A DNA stretch of 64,000 nt from SpSt-333 sp964371615 (GTDB lineage: Bacteria; Bacteroidota; Ignavibacteria; UBA10030; UBA8401). The notes under the pieces are model-generated. The model ran no database searches. It was not told the origin of the DNA and was given only the letters and a program-made list of their open reading frames with translations. Made by a program: the position numbers and the translations under genes. This document shows positions 43,328 through 52,723 of the stretch, piece by piece; positions within the stretch are counted from its first letter, which is position 1, and the number at the start of each line of letters is the position of its first letter. Location of the stretch: contig CAYJMS010000006.1 in NCBI GenBank assembly GCA_964371615.1, forward strand, positions 1 to 64,000, written 5' to 3'.

Positions 43328-45349
43328 GTGAAAATCTTATCATTGATTCAGCCCCGCTATGCGATTGCCATTACGTTCGGCATTGCCATCATCATGTTTG
43401 TCTCCGCTTTCGTTGAACTGCAGCAGAGCAAGTCCGAACTCTTCCATATGCTGAATGACCACGCAGTGACACTCACGGAAACCATCGATCAAAGCAGTAA
43501 AAACATTGTCGTAGCAACCGAATATATCGAGCAGCAGTTGTCGGATCGGTTGTTGAACAATGCATTCTATATCACACGGCTCGACAGCGCCGGTGTATTG
43601 ACGAGTTCCGAGTTGGCTGAACTGGCACGCGCCAATGCGATCTTCCGGATCCATCTCTTTAACAGAAAGGGGAAGAGAATTCTCTCAAGTCACCCCCCGT
43701 TGGGATTTGGAGGCGGAGCCGGTGGACAGGCACCGTCTTCGAGGATGTTCGATCCGATTCTTCGGGGCGATACGGACCGGGTGATTATCGGTTTCCGGGA
43801 ATCGCGATTTAAGACGGGAGAACGATTTGCCGTTGCCGTGAAAAGAACACACAAAGCAGGCGGGGTCATCGTACTCACACTCGATGCGCGGGAAATAACA
43901 GAATTTCGAAAAAACATCGGCATCGGCCGACTTATTCGCGATCTGGGGAATAACAGCGGCATCGAATACATTGCACTGCAGGACGAAGAGGGAATTATCG
44001 CCGCGACGGCCGGCATCACCGAGATGTCACGCATTGAGGACGATCCGGAGTTGAAGTACGCATTGCACATCGATTCCGTCCTGACGCGTCGAACGATGTA
44101 CGGCGGCCGCGAAGTCTTTGAAGCGATTCGGACGCTCAGCATCGACGAATCGATTGTCGGCATCATGCGGATCGGAATTTCGATGGACGAGATCCGGTCG
44201 GTCGAACTGCGGATGTGGCGGAGAATGGTCATTATGACGATTGTGCTTATCGCCATAGGCACGGTGATACTTACAGCAATCTCGGCCAACCAGAACTACC
44301 ACATTGTGTCGAAAAAATATGAACGTGTGAGGATATTTACCGAAAATATTCTGCATCAGATGCAGGATATTGTCGTCACGCTCGACGAAAGCGGCCGCAT
44401 CACCATTTTCAACCAACGGGCGGAAAAATTCTTCGGTGTACCCGCATCTGCGATGATTGGACACCAGATCAATGAGATACCCGACGGACTGCGTCCGGTT
44501 CTGCAGGTGATGTTCAATGCCGGCAATGAACAGCCCGAACATACCGTCGTCCTCCCCGACGGGATAGAGTATGTCGTAATGGTGTCGGTGACAACCACGC
44601 TGAAACAGGACGGAACGCCGGAAAGCCGGACGCTATTAGTGAAAGATTTCACCGAAGCGAAACGACTGGAACGGGAGATTCAGCGGAAAGAGAAACTCAC
44701 TGCAATGGGGGAATTGGCGTCCGGTGTCGCCCACGAGATCCGCAATCCATTGAACGCCATCTCGATGATCGCCCAGCGGTATGAAAAAGAATTTATACCG
44801 AAAAAAAATGCCAAGGAATACAACGCATTGACGCGCGTCCTGAAAAAAGAAGCCGTGCGGGTCAATAAGATTATTCAGCAGTTCCTTCAATTTGCCCGTC
44901 CGCCGAAAATCCGTCTAGAAAAAAAATCGGCAAAGGAATTTGCGCAACATCTTTCCGTCCTTTTCTCACCGCTCGCAGCAGATAAACGGATCGCCTTCCG
45001 GTCTTCCGCCGACGACAGTATGTTGTCCATCGATGAGGAACAAATGACGCAGGCATTGTTGAACCTGCTGCAGAATTCACTGGATGCCACTCCTGAAAAA
45101 GGTGAGATTCGCTTGACCATCAAGAAAACGGGCAACAACAGTGAATTGACAGTGTCGGATACGGGAAGCGGAATACCACCGGGCGAACGGGAACGGATCT
45201 TCGATCTCTATTATACGACAAAGTCGGGAGGCACCGGGCTGGGGCTGGGCATCACGCACAGAATCATTTCGCAGCACGGCGGTACGATAGAATTGAGCAG
45301 CGATGTTGGCAGAGGATCCTCAATGATTATCAGGATACCTGCCGTGTAG
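43328..45349 (+). CDS. PAS-containing sensor histidine kinase, NtrB/ZraS-like
   Basis: 673 residues from GTG. One membrane helix near 11-28, a large periplasmic sensor (about 30-297) and a second helix (about 299-320) are followed by a PAS domain (about 335-450) and a kinase core. The H-box is VAHEIRNPLNAIS with His469; N-box NLLQNSLDATPEK and G-boxes DTGSGIPPGER and GGTGLGLGI are intact. HEIRNPL cores pair with NtrC-type regulators, so the protein at 39077 is the likely partner. The periplasmic domain may read a metal or envelope signal. Confidence 0.93.
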   Translation: MKILSLIQPRYAIAITFGIAIIMFVSAFVELQQSKSELFHMLNDHAVTLTETIDQSSKNIVVATEYIEQQLSDRLLNNAFYITRLDSAGVLTSSELAELARANAIFRIHLFNRKGKRILSSHPPLGFGGGAGGQAPSSRMFDPILRGDTDRVIIGFRESRFKTGERFAVAVKRTHKAGGVIVLTLDAREITEFRKNIGIGRLIRDLGNNSGIEYIALQDEEGIIAATAGITEMSRIEDDPELKYALHIDSVLTRRTMYGGREVFEAIRTLSIDESIVGIMRIGISMDEIRSVELRMWRRMVIMTIVLIAIGTVILTAISANQNYHIVSKKYERVRIFTENILHQMQDIVVTLDESGRITIFNQRAEKFFGVPASAMIGHQINEIPDGLRPVLQVMFNAGNEQPEHTVVLPDGIEYVVMVSVTTTLKQDGTPESRTLLVKDFTEAKRLEREIQRKEKLTAMGELASGVAHEIRNPLNAISMIAQRYEKEFIPKKNAKEYNALTRVLKKEAVRVNKIIQQFLQFARPPKIRLEKKSAKEFAQHLSVLFSPLAADKRIAFRSSADDSMLSIDEEQMTQALLNLLQNSLDATPEKGEIRLTIKKTGNNSELTVSDTGSGIPPGERERIFDLYYTTKSGGTGLGLGITHRIISQHGGTIELSSDVGRGSSMIIRIPAV

Positions 45350-45359
45350 TGCATTTTTG

Positions 45360-45441
45360 TGCCGAGAGGGGGACTTGAACCCCCACACCTTGCGGTACTG
45401 GCTTCTAAGACCAGCGTGTCTGCCAATTTCACCATCTCGGC
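45360..45441 (-). tRNA. tRNA-Leu (anticodon TAG)
   Basis: 82 bases on the - strand with a long variable arm, as in class II tRNAs. Acceptor GCCGAGA/TCTCGGC, anticodon stem CTGGT/GCCAG around CTTAGAA with anticodon TAG, and T-arm GGGGGTTCAAGTCCCCC. Discriminator A at 45360. It lies ten bases after the sensor kinase stop in the opposite direction. Confidence 0.93.
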
Positions 45442-45547
45442 TTAGGTGCTTTATCAATATACGAATTTTGCCTTTTTTTCACGAGAAAAATCTTAGTACT
45501 ATATTCTTGCTGCGAAAGAGCAGCGCCCACTTCATAGACTCCCGGTA

Positions 45548-46465
45548 ATGATAATGACACACATACATCAGCATCAACAACAATTTGCGATAAAACTCTC
45601 CCTGGCGGTCGGCGTACTGATGCTCATCGGAAAATGGTATGCGTACCTCATTACCGATTCAGCGGCCATCCTTTCCGATGCGGCGGAATCGGTCGTGCAT
45701 ATTATTGCCGTTGCATTTGCCGCTTACAGCATGTGGCTCAGTTTCCGGCCGGCGGATTCAAGCCATCCGTACGGACACGACAAGATCAGTTATTTTTCTG
45801 CGGGAACTGAAGGCTTGCTGATTATCGTTGCAGCCGGTTTCATTCTTTATGAATCGATCCTCAAGCTGCTCACAGGTATTACGCTGGAGAATCTCGATCA
45901 GGGAGCATACATCATCTTTGGTGCATCGGTCATTAATCTCGGCCTCGGCGGTTTTTTGGTCTGGCGCGGAAAAAAATCCGGTTCACTGATATTGATTGCA
46001 AACGGAAAGCATGTTTTGACTGATTCCTGGACGAGCTTTGGCGTGGTCGCCGGATTACTATTGACAATGTGGACCGGCTGGCTCCCGTTCGATCCGATCG
46101 TGGCGATACTGGTGGCGTTAAATATCCTGTGGGAGGGAGGGAAACTGGTGCGTCAATCGGTGGGCGGTTTGATGGACGAAGCGGATGAGAATATCGAACA
46201 AAAGATACGGACATCGCTCGAAAACGAGACGAAACAACGGTCACTGGTCTATCATGAATTACGGTGTCGGAACAGCGGTAACGCTATCTGGATCGAATTC
46301 CATCTTCTTTTTCCCACCTCCACGCTGTTGGAGGATGCACACCGAATCTCAACGGAGATCGAAGCGCGTCTCTGCGCGCTTTTTGAGACGAATGTTCATA
46401 TCACTACACACCTCGAGCCGATGGAAAGCCACGACGTTGTTCATGTGGGTGATCTCAAACACTAA
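45548..46465 (+). CDS. cation diffusion facilitator family transporter
   Basis: 305 residues with six membrane helices, exporting divalent metals (Zn, Cd, Co, Fe) against protons. LSDAAESVVHIIA contributes the helix II aspartate of the metal site, DSSHPYGHDKI is the CDF loop, LTDSWTSFGVVAG the helix V site, and the C-terminal cytoplasmic ferredoxin-like domain (about 210-300) ends HITTHLEP. The His-rich start HIHQHQQQ may bind metal. It follows the two-component locus and supports a metal-stress theme. Confidence 0.93.
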   Translation: MIMTHIHQHQQQFAIKLSLAVGVLMLIGKWYAYLITDSAAILSDAAESVVHIIAVAFAAYSMWLSFRPADSSHPYGHDKISYFSAGTEGLLIIVAAGFILYESILKLLTGITLENLDQGAYIIFGASVINLGLGGFLVWRGKKSGSLILIANGKHVLTDSWTSFGVVAGLLLTMWTGWLPFDPIVAILVALNILWEGGKLVRQSVGGLMDEADENIEQKIRTSLENETKQRSLVYHELRCRNSGNAIWIEFHLLFPTSTLLEDAHRISTEIEARLCALFETNVHITTHLEPMESHDVVHVGDLKH

Positions 46466-46509
46466 CATTCGCAATACGTCGGATATTATTGCATTACGGA
46501 TATCCTTTA

Positions 46510-46546
46510 AAACAGAAACTCCCGATCGATGATCGGGAGTTTCTGT
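46510..46546. terminator. bidirectional terminator between CDF and FadL genes
   Basis: A perfect 17-pair stem: 46510-46526 with 46530-46546, core ACTCCCGATC/GATCGGGAGT, with a three-base loop. Lies between convergent genes. Confidence 0.8.
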
Positions 46547-46568
46547 TATAGGTATCAGCAGTACTGCG

Positions 46569-47831
46569 TTAGAATTGATATCCAAAATTCACGCTGATCA
46601 GATGTGCGCTGCTCGAATAAGTTCCATTGAATCCCGTATATTTTGATTCTCGGTCTTCAAAAAGAACAATAAGATACGAAGCATCGATGTGCATGTGTTC
46701 GTTGATTTTATATCCGCCACCGATAGAGAGATCATTTCTGTCGGCATCCGGTAACATCGGTTCTACAAACGTTGATTTTTGCGGTGTCATGTCCCGAATA
46801 TAACCGGCGCGAAGTGTTACTTGATCATTTAATAGATATTCACCGCCGAGTCTGAGCAATATGCCATCCATCCAATCTTTTTTTGAAGGAGCGGGGCTTT
46901 TTTGCAGCGGCTGCCCGCCAAGTCCGGCAGGAGCTGTAGGACCCGTAGGAAGTGTGATTGCCAATTGATCGTACGCTGACCAGCCGACATATTGGAAATC
47001 AGCCTCTACCGTTAATTCCGGCATTACATCATAGGCAACACCAGCCTGCAAGCTGCTCGGCATTGGCAGGGTGACAGATCCGTCTCCGCCGGGGAAAAAT
47101 GACTGTAAAGCCTGCATATTGGTAAAGCTGGATGCGCCGGAAAATTCTATGTCCACCAGCGATCTGTAGGAAATTCCCACAGAGAGTTTTTCCATCGGTT
47201 TATAGATCACGCCGACATTGAAACTCATTCCGCTGCCATCGCCTTCCAGGCCTGCAGTACCATCGACCGTTGCCGGGGTGGGTGGTGCCAAAGAACTATA
47301 GGTAGGTACCCGATAGTTAATTTTGGCATTCGCTACAACATAACTTACTCCAACGCCGACGGAAAGATCATCGTTGATCTTGTATGCAACAGTCGGATTA
47401 ATATAAAACGTCTGCAGATCGGTCTTTACCGAAAGTCTTCTGCCTACCCAGTCATTCGGCCATTCGGAACCGAGTCCGTACGGATTGTAAACGCCCAATC
47501 CGACGACCAGTTCATCGTTCACCGAGTACGTGGCATAGAGATTAGAGGGGTAGAACATCTGACTTTCCATGTCAGTTTCGGTTGTTGCCGGTGATGGCCC
47601 GGTAAAAGTCGTTGACGGGAAAATGAGGGTCGTTCCAACGAGGACGTTAAATCCTTTTTGAAACCCTAATCCGGCAGCATTAAAAAATATTGCCGATCCG
47701 TCCGTTGCTCTTGCAGCAAATGCACCGCCCATACCGGTTGCACGCGCGCCGTGCTCATTGATCTGATACCCGCCGGCAAAGAGGTTGGTTGTTGCCGCGA
47801 GAAGGAAACAGAAGAAGAACTTTTTCATCAT
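46569..47831 (-). CDS. OmpP1/FadL/TodX family outer-membrane transporter
   Basis: 420 residues from the ATG at 47831, which has GGAG six bases upstream; a longer frame to 47891 lacks a signal peptide start. Signal peptide about 1-19. The mature N-terminus GGYQINEHGARATGMGGAFAAR and the NAAGLGF motif are the FadL hallmark (N-terminal hatch). The C-terminus ends VNFGYQF. These barrels admit long-chain fatty acids or hydrophobic compounds. No neighbouring fatty acid genes. Confidence 0.93.
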   Translation of the reverse strand: MMKKFFFCFLLAATTNLFAGGYQINEHGARATGMGGAFAARATDGSAIFFNAAGLGFQKGFNVLVGTTLIFPSTTFTGPSPATTETDMESQMFYPSNLYATYSVNDELVVGLGVYNPYGLGSEWPNDWVGRRLSVKTDLQTFYINPTVAYKINDDLSVGVGVSYVVANAKINYRVPTYSSLAPPTPATVDGTAGLEGDGSGMSFNVGVIYKPMEKLSVGISYRSLVDIEFSGASSFTNMQALQSFFPGGDGSVTLPMPSSLQAGVAYDVMPELTVEADFQYVGWSAYDQLAITLPTGPTAPAGLGGQPLQKSPAPSKKDWMDGILLRLGGEYLLNDQVTLRAGYIRDMTPQKSTFVEPMLPDADRNDLSIGGGYKINEHMHIDASYLIVLFEDRESKYTGFNGTYSSSAHLISVNFGYQF

Positions 47832-47924
47832 TGTAATCTCCATGTTAGTTTGAGGTCGCCAAAATATGGCAAATGCCTGTTTGAAAAGCAAAATTACAAT
47901 CGAAAAACAAAATTTTTAAGATAC

Positions 47925-47953
47925 TTGACTCTTTATGTTCCAATACCTATACT
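47925..47953 (+). promoter_or_regulatory. sigma-70-type promoter of the lipoprotein gene
   Basis: TTGACT (47925-47930) and TATACT (47948-47953) are separated by exactly 17 bases, about 60 bases before the ATG at 48014, which has a GGAGG ribosome site. Close to the general bacterial consensus. Confidence 0.75.
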
Positions 47954-48013
47954 TGGCAAAGTTGAGGTGTATTAAAAAATCATACCATTTTGTCTTAATT
48001 TTACGGAGGATGT

Positions 48014-48850
48014 ATGAAAAGATCGATATTCTTGGTTTTATCGTTGTTGTTTGTGGTTTTGGTTTCCTTGTTTGTCGGTTGTAAAGATGATGAAAATCCA
48101 TCGTCTGCTGCCGATACTAAAGTGCCGGACAATGTTTTTCCATTGACAACCGGACATCGGTTCGAGTACTCAGGATATTTTACCAATCAGGACACCGAAA
48201 CTCCAATTGCCGGAACGAATACGTTCTATAGCACATCATGGACATTGGGATCCCCGGTTACCCCGTTATCGGCCATCTTCGGAACTCAATACGGTGCGAT
48301 TGTCTCTGCCAAGAACGGAGGCAAGACAACCGCGACACTGGTATATGATTCTACGTTAACGGCACCGGGCGGAGCGACAAAATTCACCCCAATTTTCGCC
48401 TATTATGATTCGTTGAATGCCGAGTACTATTACATGACCAATTTGGGTTTATTCTTTCGCAGTTCGAATATTAAAGACTCCGCTTCTGCGCCGGGTGTTC
48501 GGATCGATTCGCTACGTTTCATCAAGCTTGCTGCACCGAGAGCCGGCATAAACGGGACGTTCACTTGTCTCGAAGAGAATTTCGTCAGTTATGCCAGCGC
48601 ACAGACGACGATCACATTGAAGATCACCGGTAAATGGGAAGCAAAGCAGGATGTGATTGTGAACGGTGTGACCTATTCCGCCTATTACCTTGTCATCAGT
48701 CGTGCAGCCTTCGTCGGAAGCGCTCAGGTCAATTCCGGTGTTACGGCAAAATTGTGGCTGGCAGAAGGTATCGGCCCTGTGAAGATGTTCCTGGCGGGTG
48801 ACGCCGAGGTTCCGGGCAATTACCGGGAATTGAAATCAAAAAATTTCTAA
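48014..48850 (+). CDS. lipoprotein of unknown function
   Basis: 278 residues. The signal ends SLFVGC with Cys23 as lipidation site, followed by acidic KDDENPSS. The rest is beta-rich (for example PLTTGHRFEYSGYF at 45-58) and ends with WLAEGIGPVKMFL, a pattern of secreted lipoproteins in Bacteroidetes relatives whose role is unknown. It has its own promoter and terminator and so is a single-gene unit. Confidence 0.82.
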   Translation: MKRSIFLVLSLLFVVLVSLFVGCKDDENPSSAADTKVPDNVFPLTTGHRFEYSGYFTNQDTETPIAGTNTFYSTSWTLGSPVTPLSAIFGTQYGAIVSAKNGGKTTATLVYDSTLTAPGGATKFTPIFAYYDSLNAEYYYMTNLGLFFRSSNIKDSASAPGVRIDSLRFIKLAAPRAGINGTFTCLEENFVSYASAQTTITLKITGKWEAKQDVIVNGVTYSAYYLVISRAAFVGSAQVNSGVTAKLWLAEGIGPVKMFLAGDAEVPGNYRELKSKNF

Positions 48851-48883
48851 TTATATAATGCCGTCCACGGTGTAATTTAAAAC

Positions 48884-48924
48884 GGAAGCCCCGATTCCAA
48901 CGAGGAGTCGGGGTTTCCTTTTTT
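48884..48924 (+). terminator. rho-independent terminator after the lipoprotein gene
   Basis: A 15-pair stem (48884-48898 with 48904-48918, two G-T pairs) with core GCCCCGATTCC, followed by seven T residues. Confidence 0.9.
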
Positions 48925-48945
48925 CGATTTACGGAGAGATGATCT

Positions 48946-51342
48946 ATGAAACCAATCGGAATGTACTTAACGTTATTATTTTTCATCCTCATCCATTCGG
49001 CAGAATCCCAGGTCGGACAGGTGGGAAAGATTGGTGATACGAAGACCGGTACGATCACCGGCATTACCCGACATGCCGATACGCAGGAACGGATTCCGTT
49101 CGCAAATATCCAGGTGAAAGGAACCTCCTGGGGTACTTCGACCGATGAGAACGGCGAGTTTGTTCTGGTGAACATACCCGAAGGATCGTACACGATCGTT
49201 GCGTCGGTCGTTGGCCACAATACGATGGAAAAAAATGTAACGATCACCGCCGGCGGAAAGGCGTCATTGATCTTCGCGATGCTGAACGATGTCGTGCAAA
49301 TGAATGAGATACTGGTCTATGGCGCATCATTCCGGAAGGAGAGGATCACCGAAGCACCGGCCGCAATGACGGTGGTCGAAGGGAAGGGACTGCAGCGCAT
49401 CGCTTCATCCGGCCAGCTGCCGAAACTTATCGAAGGACAGCCGGGAGTCGATCTCGTCCAGAGCGGTTTATACGATTTCAATCTCAACACACGCGGATTC
49501 AACTCTTCTCTGAACCGCCGTATCCTGATACTTTTGGACGGACGGGATTTGGGGACCGCGTTTCTTAGCGCCACTGAGTGGAACGGTCTCTCAACTCCGC
49601 TGGAGGATCTCGGCCGCGTAGAAATGGTGCGGGGACCCGGTTCTGCATTATATGGTGCCAACGCCTACAATGGCGTTTTAAACATCACCTCAATACCGCC
49701 GAAAGCAATGTTAGGGACAAAAGTCACCGCCGGAATCGGCGAGTTGAGCATGTACCGGATGGACGTACGCCATGCGGGAGATTTCGGCGATCATTACACA
49801 TTCAGAATCAATGCCGGCGGCGTTTCCGGCAATACGTTCAGTAAGACCAGAATAAAATCGATTACCGGAAGCCGGGTACAGGATATTTATAATGCAGCAA
49901 CGGATGGAGCATTCCAAAACCAGATTAATAATAGTCAAATGTTCGAGTACGCCGGATTCAACGCATTGAACAATGAAGCGGCGGAGATGCGGGATGATCC
50001 GGTGAAGCAATTTTACCTCTCCGGCCGGCTGGATCATGATTATGACAATGGCGGTACGGTGATCGTTGAAGGGGGCGTTACACAGGTGGAAAACGAAGTG
50101 ATCGTTACCGGTATCGGCCGTGTGCAGGTTCAGCGCGCCCGCCGTCCGTTCGGCCGGCTCAGTTACAGCGGCCACGGATTCAATTTCAACGTCTGGTCGC
50201 AATCCAGAATCAATATGGCACCGGAAGTGTCCCTGTCCACAGGACTGGATCTGGTACAGGATGCGAATATCTCACAGGGAGAGCTCCAGTACAATCATTA
50301 TTTCTTCGATCAGCGGTTGTTCCTCGTCGCCGGAGTGTCGCATAGAATCCTTTCCATCGATACTAAAAACACATTAATGCTTGGTGCGCGCGAAGATAAT
50401 TCATCGGGATTCTTCGGCCAGGCGGAATTCCGCTTCACGCCGGAAATCAAGATCGTGGGTGCGGCGCGGTACGACCGGTCATCGCTGCACGAAAGTTTCT
50501 TCTCTCCCAAAGCGGCACTGGTAGTGACTCCGTTTTCCAACCATACATTCCGGGCGACATACAATAAGGCATTCCAATCCCCGAATTATTCTGAATTGTA
50601 CCTGCATGTCAATCACCCGTATCGCGGTTTTACCACCTTTTTTGGTGCGTCGACAACCGGGCTGGTGTACCGCGGCAATTCAGAATTGAAAGTGGAAAAG
50701 ATCGAAGGATACGAAATCGGATATAACGGCGTGATCGCTGAAGCGCTCTTTCTTACCGTTGATGTGTATTACAACACGCTGAAAGATTTCATTACGGATC
50801 TTGGTGCGGGTTTCAATCCGGTATTGACATCGCCTTCCATCATCCAGCGTACCAGTTATCGCACCGGGTTGGATACGAGTTTTTCCCACGGCGTCTGGTC
50901 GTATAAGAATGTCGGCATGGTCGATGAATACGGTTATGAGATGGGATTGAATTATTACATTACCGACGACCTAATCGTCGACATGAACTACTCGTATTTC
51001 CAATTTGAGATCGATAAGAGTGTCAGCACCGCGGATGCATCGCAGATTCAGCCGAATTCTCCCCGCTGGAAATCGAATGCAGGGATAACGTATCAAAGCG
51101 CGGATAATTATGATGTAGCGGTGAAGGTGAAATATATTCCCTCATATTTCTGGTCAGCGGGTGTGTTTTCCGGCAGGATTCCCGCCTATGCGCTGGTCAA
51201 TCTTTCTGCGGGATATCAGGTAAACGAACAGATGAATCTGAATATTAACATTTCGAACATCCTTGACCGCCGCCATTATCAGATCTTCGGCGGTTCCCTT
51301 CTTGGGCGGCGATCAACACTGAGCGTCACGTATTCATTCTAA
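48946..51342 (+). CDS. TonB-dependent receptor with carboxypeptidase-regulatory-like domain
   Basis: 798 residues. Signal peptide about 1-22; a CarboxypepD_reg-like beta domain at about 36-115 (GTITGITRHADTQERIPFAN, GSYTIVASVVGHN); plug domain at about 125-235 (LIEGQPGVDLVQSG, LDGRDLGT, VRGPGSALYG); and a 22-strand barrel ending STLSVTYSF. It imports a scarce ligand such as a metal chelate or glycan with TonB energy. No TonB, ExbB or SusD-like gene is adjacent, so the ligand cannot be named. Confidence 0.94.
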   Translation: MKPIGMYLTLLFFILIHSAESQVGQVGKIGDTKTGTITGITRHADTQERIPFANIQVKGTSWGTSTDENGEFVLVNIPEGSYTIVASVVGHNTMEKNVTITAGGKASLIFAMLNDVVQMNEILVYGASFRKERITEAPAAMTVVEGKGLQRIASSGQLPKLIEGQPGVDLVQSGLYDFNLNTRGFNSSLNRRILILLDGRDLGTAFLSATEWNGLSTPLEDLGRVEMVRGPGSALYGANAYNGVLNITSIPPKAMLGTKVTAGIGELSMYRMDVRHAGDFGDHYTFRINAGGVSGNTFSKTRIKSITGSRVQDIYNAATDGAFQNQINNSQMFEYAGFNALNNEAAEMRDDPVKQFYLSGRLDHDYDNGGTVIVEGGVTQVENEVIVTGIGRVQVQRARRPFGRLSYSGHGFNFNVWSQSRINMAPEVSLSTGLDLVQDANISQGELQYNHYFFDQRLFLVAGVSHRILSIDTKNTLMLGAREDNSSGFFGQAEFRFTPEIKIVGAARYDRSSLHESFFSPKAALVVTPFSNHTFRATYNKAFQSPNYSELYLHVNHPYRGFTTFFGASTTGLVYRGNSELKVEKIEGYEIGYNGVIAEALFLTVDVYYNTLKDFITDLGAGFNPVLTSPSIIQRTSYRTGLDTSFSHGVWSYKNVGMVDEYGYEMGLNYYITDDLIVDMNYSYFQFEIDKSVSTADASQIQPNSPRWKSNAGITYQSADNYDVAVKVKYIPSYFWSAGVFSGRIPAYALVNLSAGYQVNEQMNLNINISNILDRRHYQIFGGSLLGRRSTLSVTYSF

Positions 51343-51346
51343 CAAA

Positions 51347-51381
51347 CGGTCATCCGGCGGCGCACTGCCGTCGGATGACCG
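51347..51381. terminator. bidirectional terminator between receptor and TPR genes
   Basis: CGGTCATCCG and CGGATGACCG pair over ten positions with a GC-rich inner part, between convergent genes. No long T run on the + strand. Confidence 0.6.
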
Positions 51382-51387
51382 ACGATA

Positions 51388-52152
51388 TCATTCGTTTTGA
51401 ATTTTTTCCAGTAATTCCTTCGCCTCTTTCTTGTAGCGGTCGTCGTCTTCATCCTGTTTCGGAAATGCAGCGATGGTGATCAGATGCTCCTTCGCTTTTT
51501 TAAAATCCTCTTCTTCGACATACGCCCGCGCGGCATCAAGCCGGTACATGATAAAATTGGACCGGAGCGATATCGCTTTTTCATAGTTTGCTATCGCTTC
51601 TTCCATATTTGCCCAGCCGAGTCCCAGCGGCCACCGTATCATCTTCGACTTCTCGCATAGTTTGGCATGCGTTCTGCCGAGGATGTAATGGGCAACATGA
51701 TCTTTCGGATCGATCGCAATCGCTTTTTCGCAGTCGGTTCTGGTCTGTTTCACAAAATCGATCGCGCTCCAGACTCCTTTGAACAACGCCACTCGGCCGT
51801 TGGCAATGGCCCGTCGGACGTATCCGGTCGGTGCATTCGGATTTGCCGCAATGGCTTTCACGGAATAGTCGAGCGCCTTTTGGTAATACTCCAGTTGTTT
51901 TTCCTTCTCCTCGTCGGTGGCACCGGGCAGGTGTTCGCCGATATCGACATACGCCCTGCTGATTCGCCAGAGTACCTCATAATTTTCCGGTGCAAGTTTT
52001 TCAGCCTGCAGGAGTTTATCCAGCGCTTTTTGATTTTCAAAATCGACCGTGGCAAGCCGTTCTGCTTCCGCCGTCAGATCTTCGGCCGACTGCGAACGGG
52101 CCGGGGTCAGGAGCATCGTGAATGCGATGAGAATCACTGCGATATATTTCAT
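51388..52152 (-). CDS. TPR-repeat protein, exported
   Basis: 254 residues with a signal peptide (about 1-20, PARSQS). At least three tetratricopeptide-like units are visible: QKALDKLLQAEKLAPENYEVLW, QKALDYSVKAIAANPNAPTG and CEKAIAIDPKDHVAHYILGRTHAKL (each typical helix pairs). TPRs mediate protein contacts. The WPLGLGWANMEEA region between repeats fits a known group of short periplasmic TPR proteins in FCB bacteria. No specific role can be named. Confidence 0.88.
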   Translation of the reverse strand: MKYIAVILIAFTMLLTPARSQSAEDLTAEAERLATVDFENQKALDKLLQAEKLAPENYEVLWRISRAYVDIGEHLPGATDEEKEKQLEYYQKALDYSVKAIAANPNAPTGYVRRAIANGRVALFKGVWSAIDFVKQTRTDCEKAIAIDPKDHVAHYILGRTHAKLCEKSKMIRWPLGLGWANMEEAIANYEKAISLRSNFIMYRLDAARAYVEEEDFKKAKEHLITIAAFPKQDEDDDRYKKEAKELLEKIQNE

Positions 52153-52246
52153 AAGGGGATCCTTTATTGTGTGGAGAGAGTGTACGAAGAGAGTATCATT
52201 AAATCAAATGCGATTTTTTTGCGAAAGATTGTTACATTGATACACT

Positions 52247-52723
52247 ATGAAGAGAGGACTGGATATTATAATCGCTGCGGCAGCAATCTGGATCGCCGGA
52301 TTTACCTTTGCACCGCTTCTTGCCGATACACTTATTGCCGACATCCTGTACCGGTTTTACGGAGTTGTGTGTCACCAGTTTGCATCACGGTCCATTACCC
52401 TGCACGATCATTCCCTTGCAGTCTGCGCGCGGTGTTCGGGTATCTACATTGGATTTCTGGCCGGTGTGATTGCCGTTCGCCTCTCTCCGGGACTGCGGAA
52501 CATACACTGGCGGCCGGTCATGCTGTTGGCAGTATCGGTCGTTCCGATGGTGATTCATGTTGCGGGTGAAATGACACGAATCATTGAACCATCACTGACA
52601 GTACGTGCCGCTACCGGGGTCTGGTTCGGTGCGGGTATCTCTCTTTTACTGCATCGGTCGCTGTCGGCCGCATTGGACTCATTGTTTTCAAACATCAAAA
52701 AACGCTATGAACTTACAGCCTGA
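52247..52723 (+). CDS. DUF2085 family membrane protein
   Basis: 158 residues, about four membrane helices. The family motif is clear: VCHQFASRS followed by SLAVCARCSGIYIGFLAG, giving Cys/His residues (CHQ and CxxC) that could bind a metal at the membrane face. The reaction is unknown. It overlaps the next gene by 17 bases, so the two are translated together. Confidence 0.88.
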   Translation: MKRGLDIIIAAAAIWIAGFTFAPLLADTLIADILYRFYGVVCHQFASRSITLHDHSLAVCARCSGIYIGFLAGVIAVRLSPGLRNIHWRPVMLLAVSVVPMVIHVAGEMTRIIEPSLTVRAATGVWFGAGISLLLHRSLSAALDSLFSNIKKRYELTA

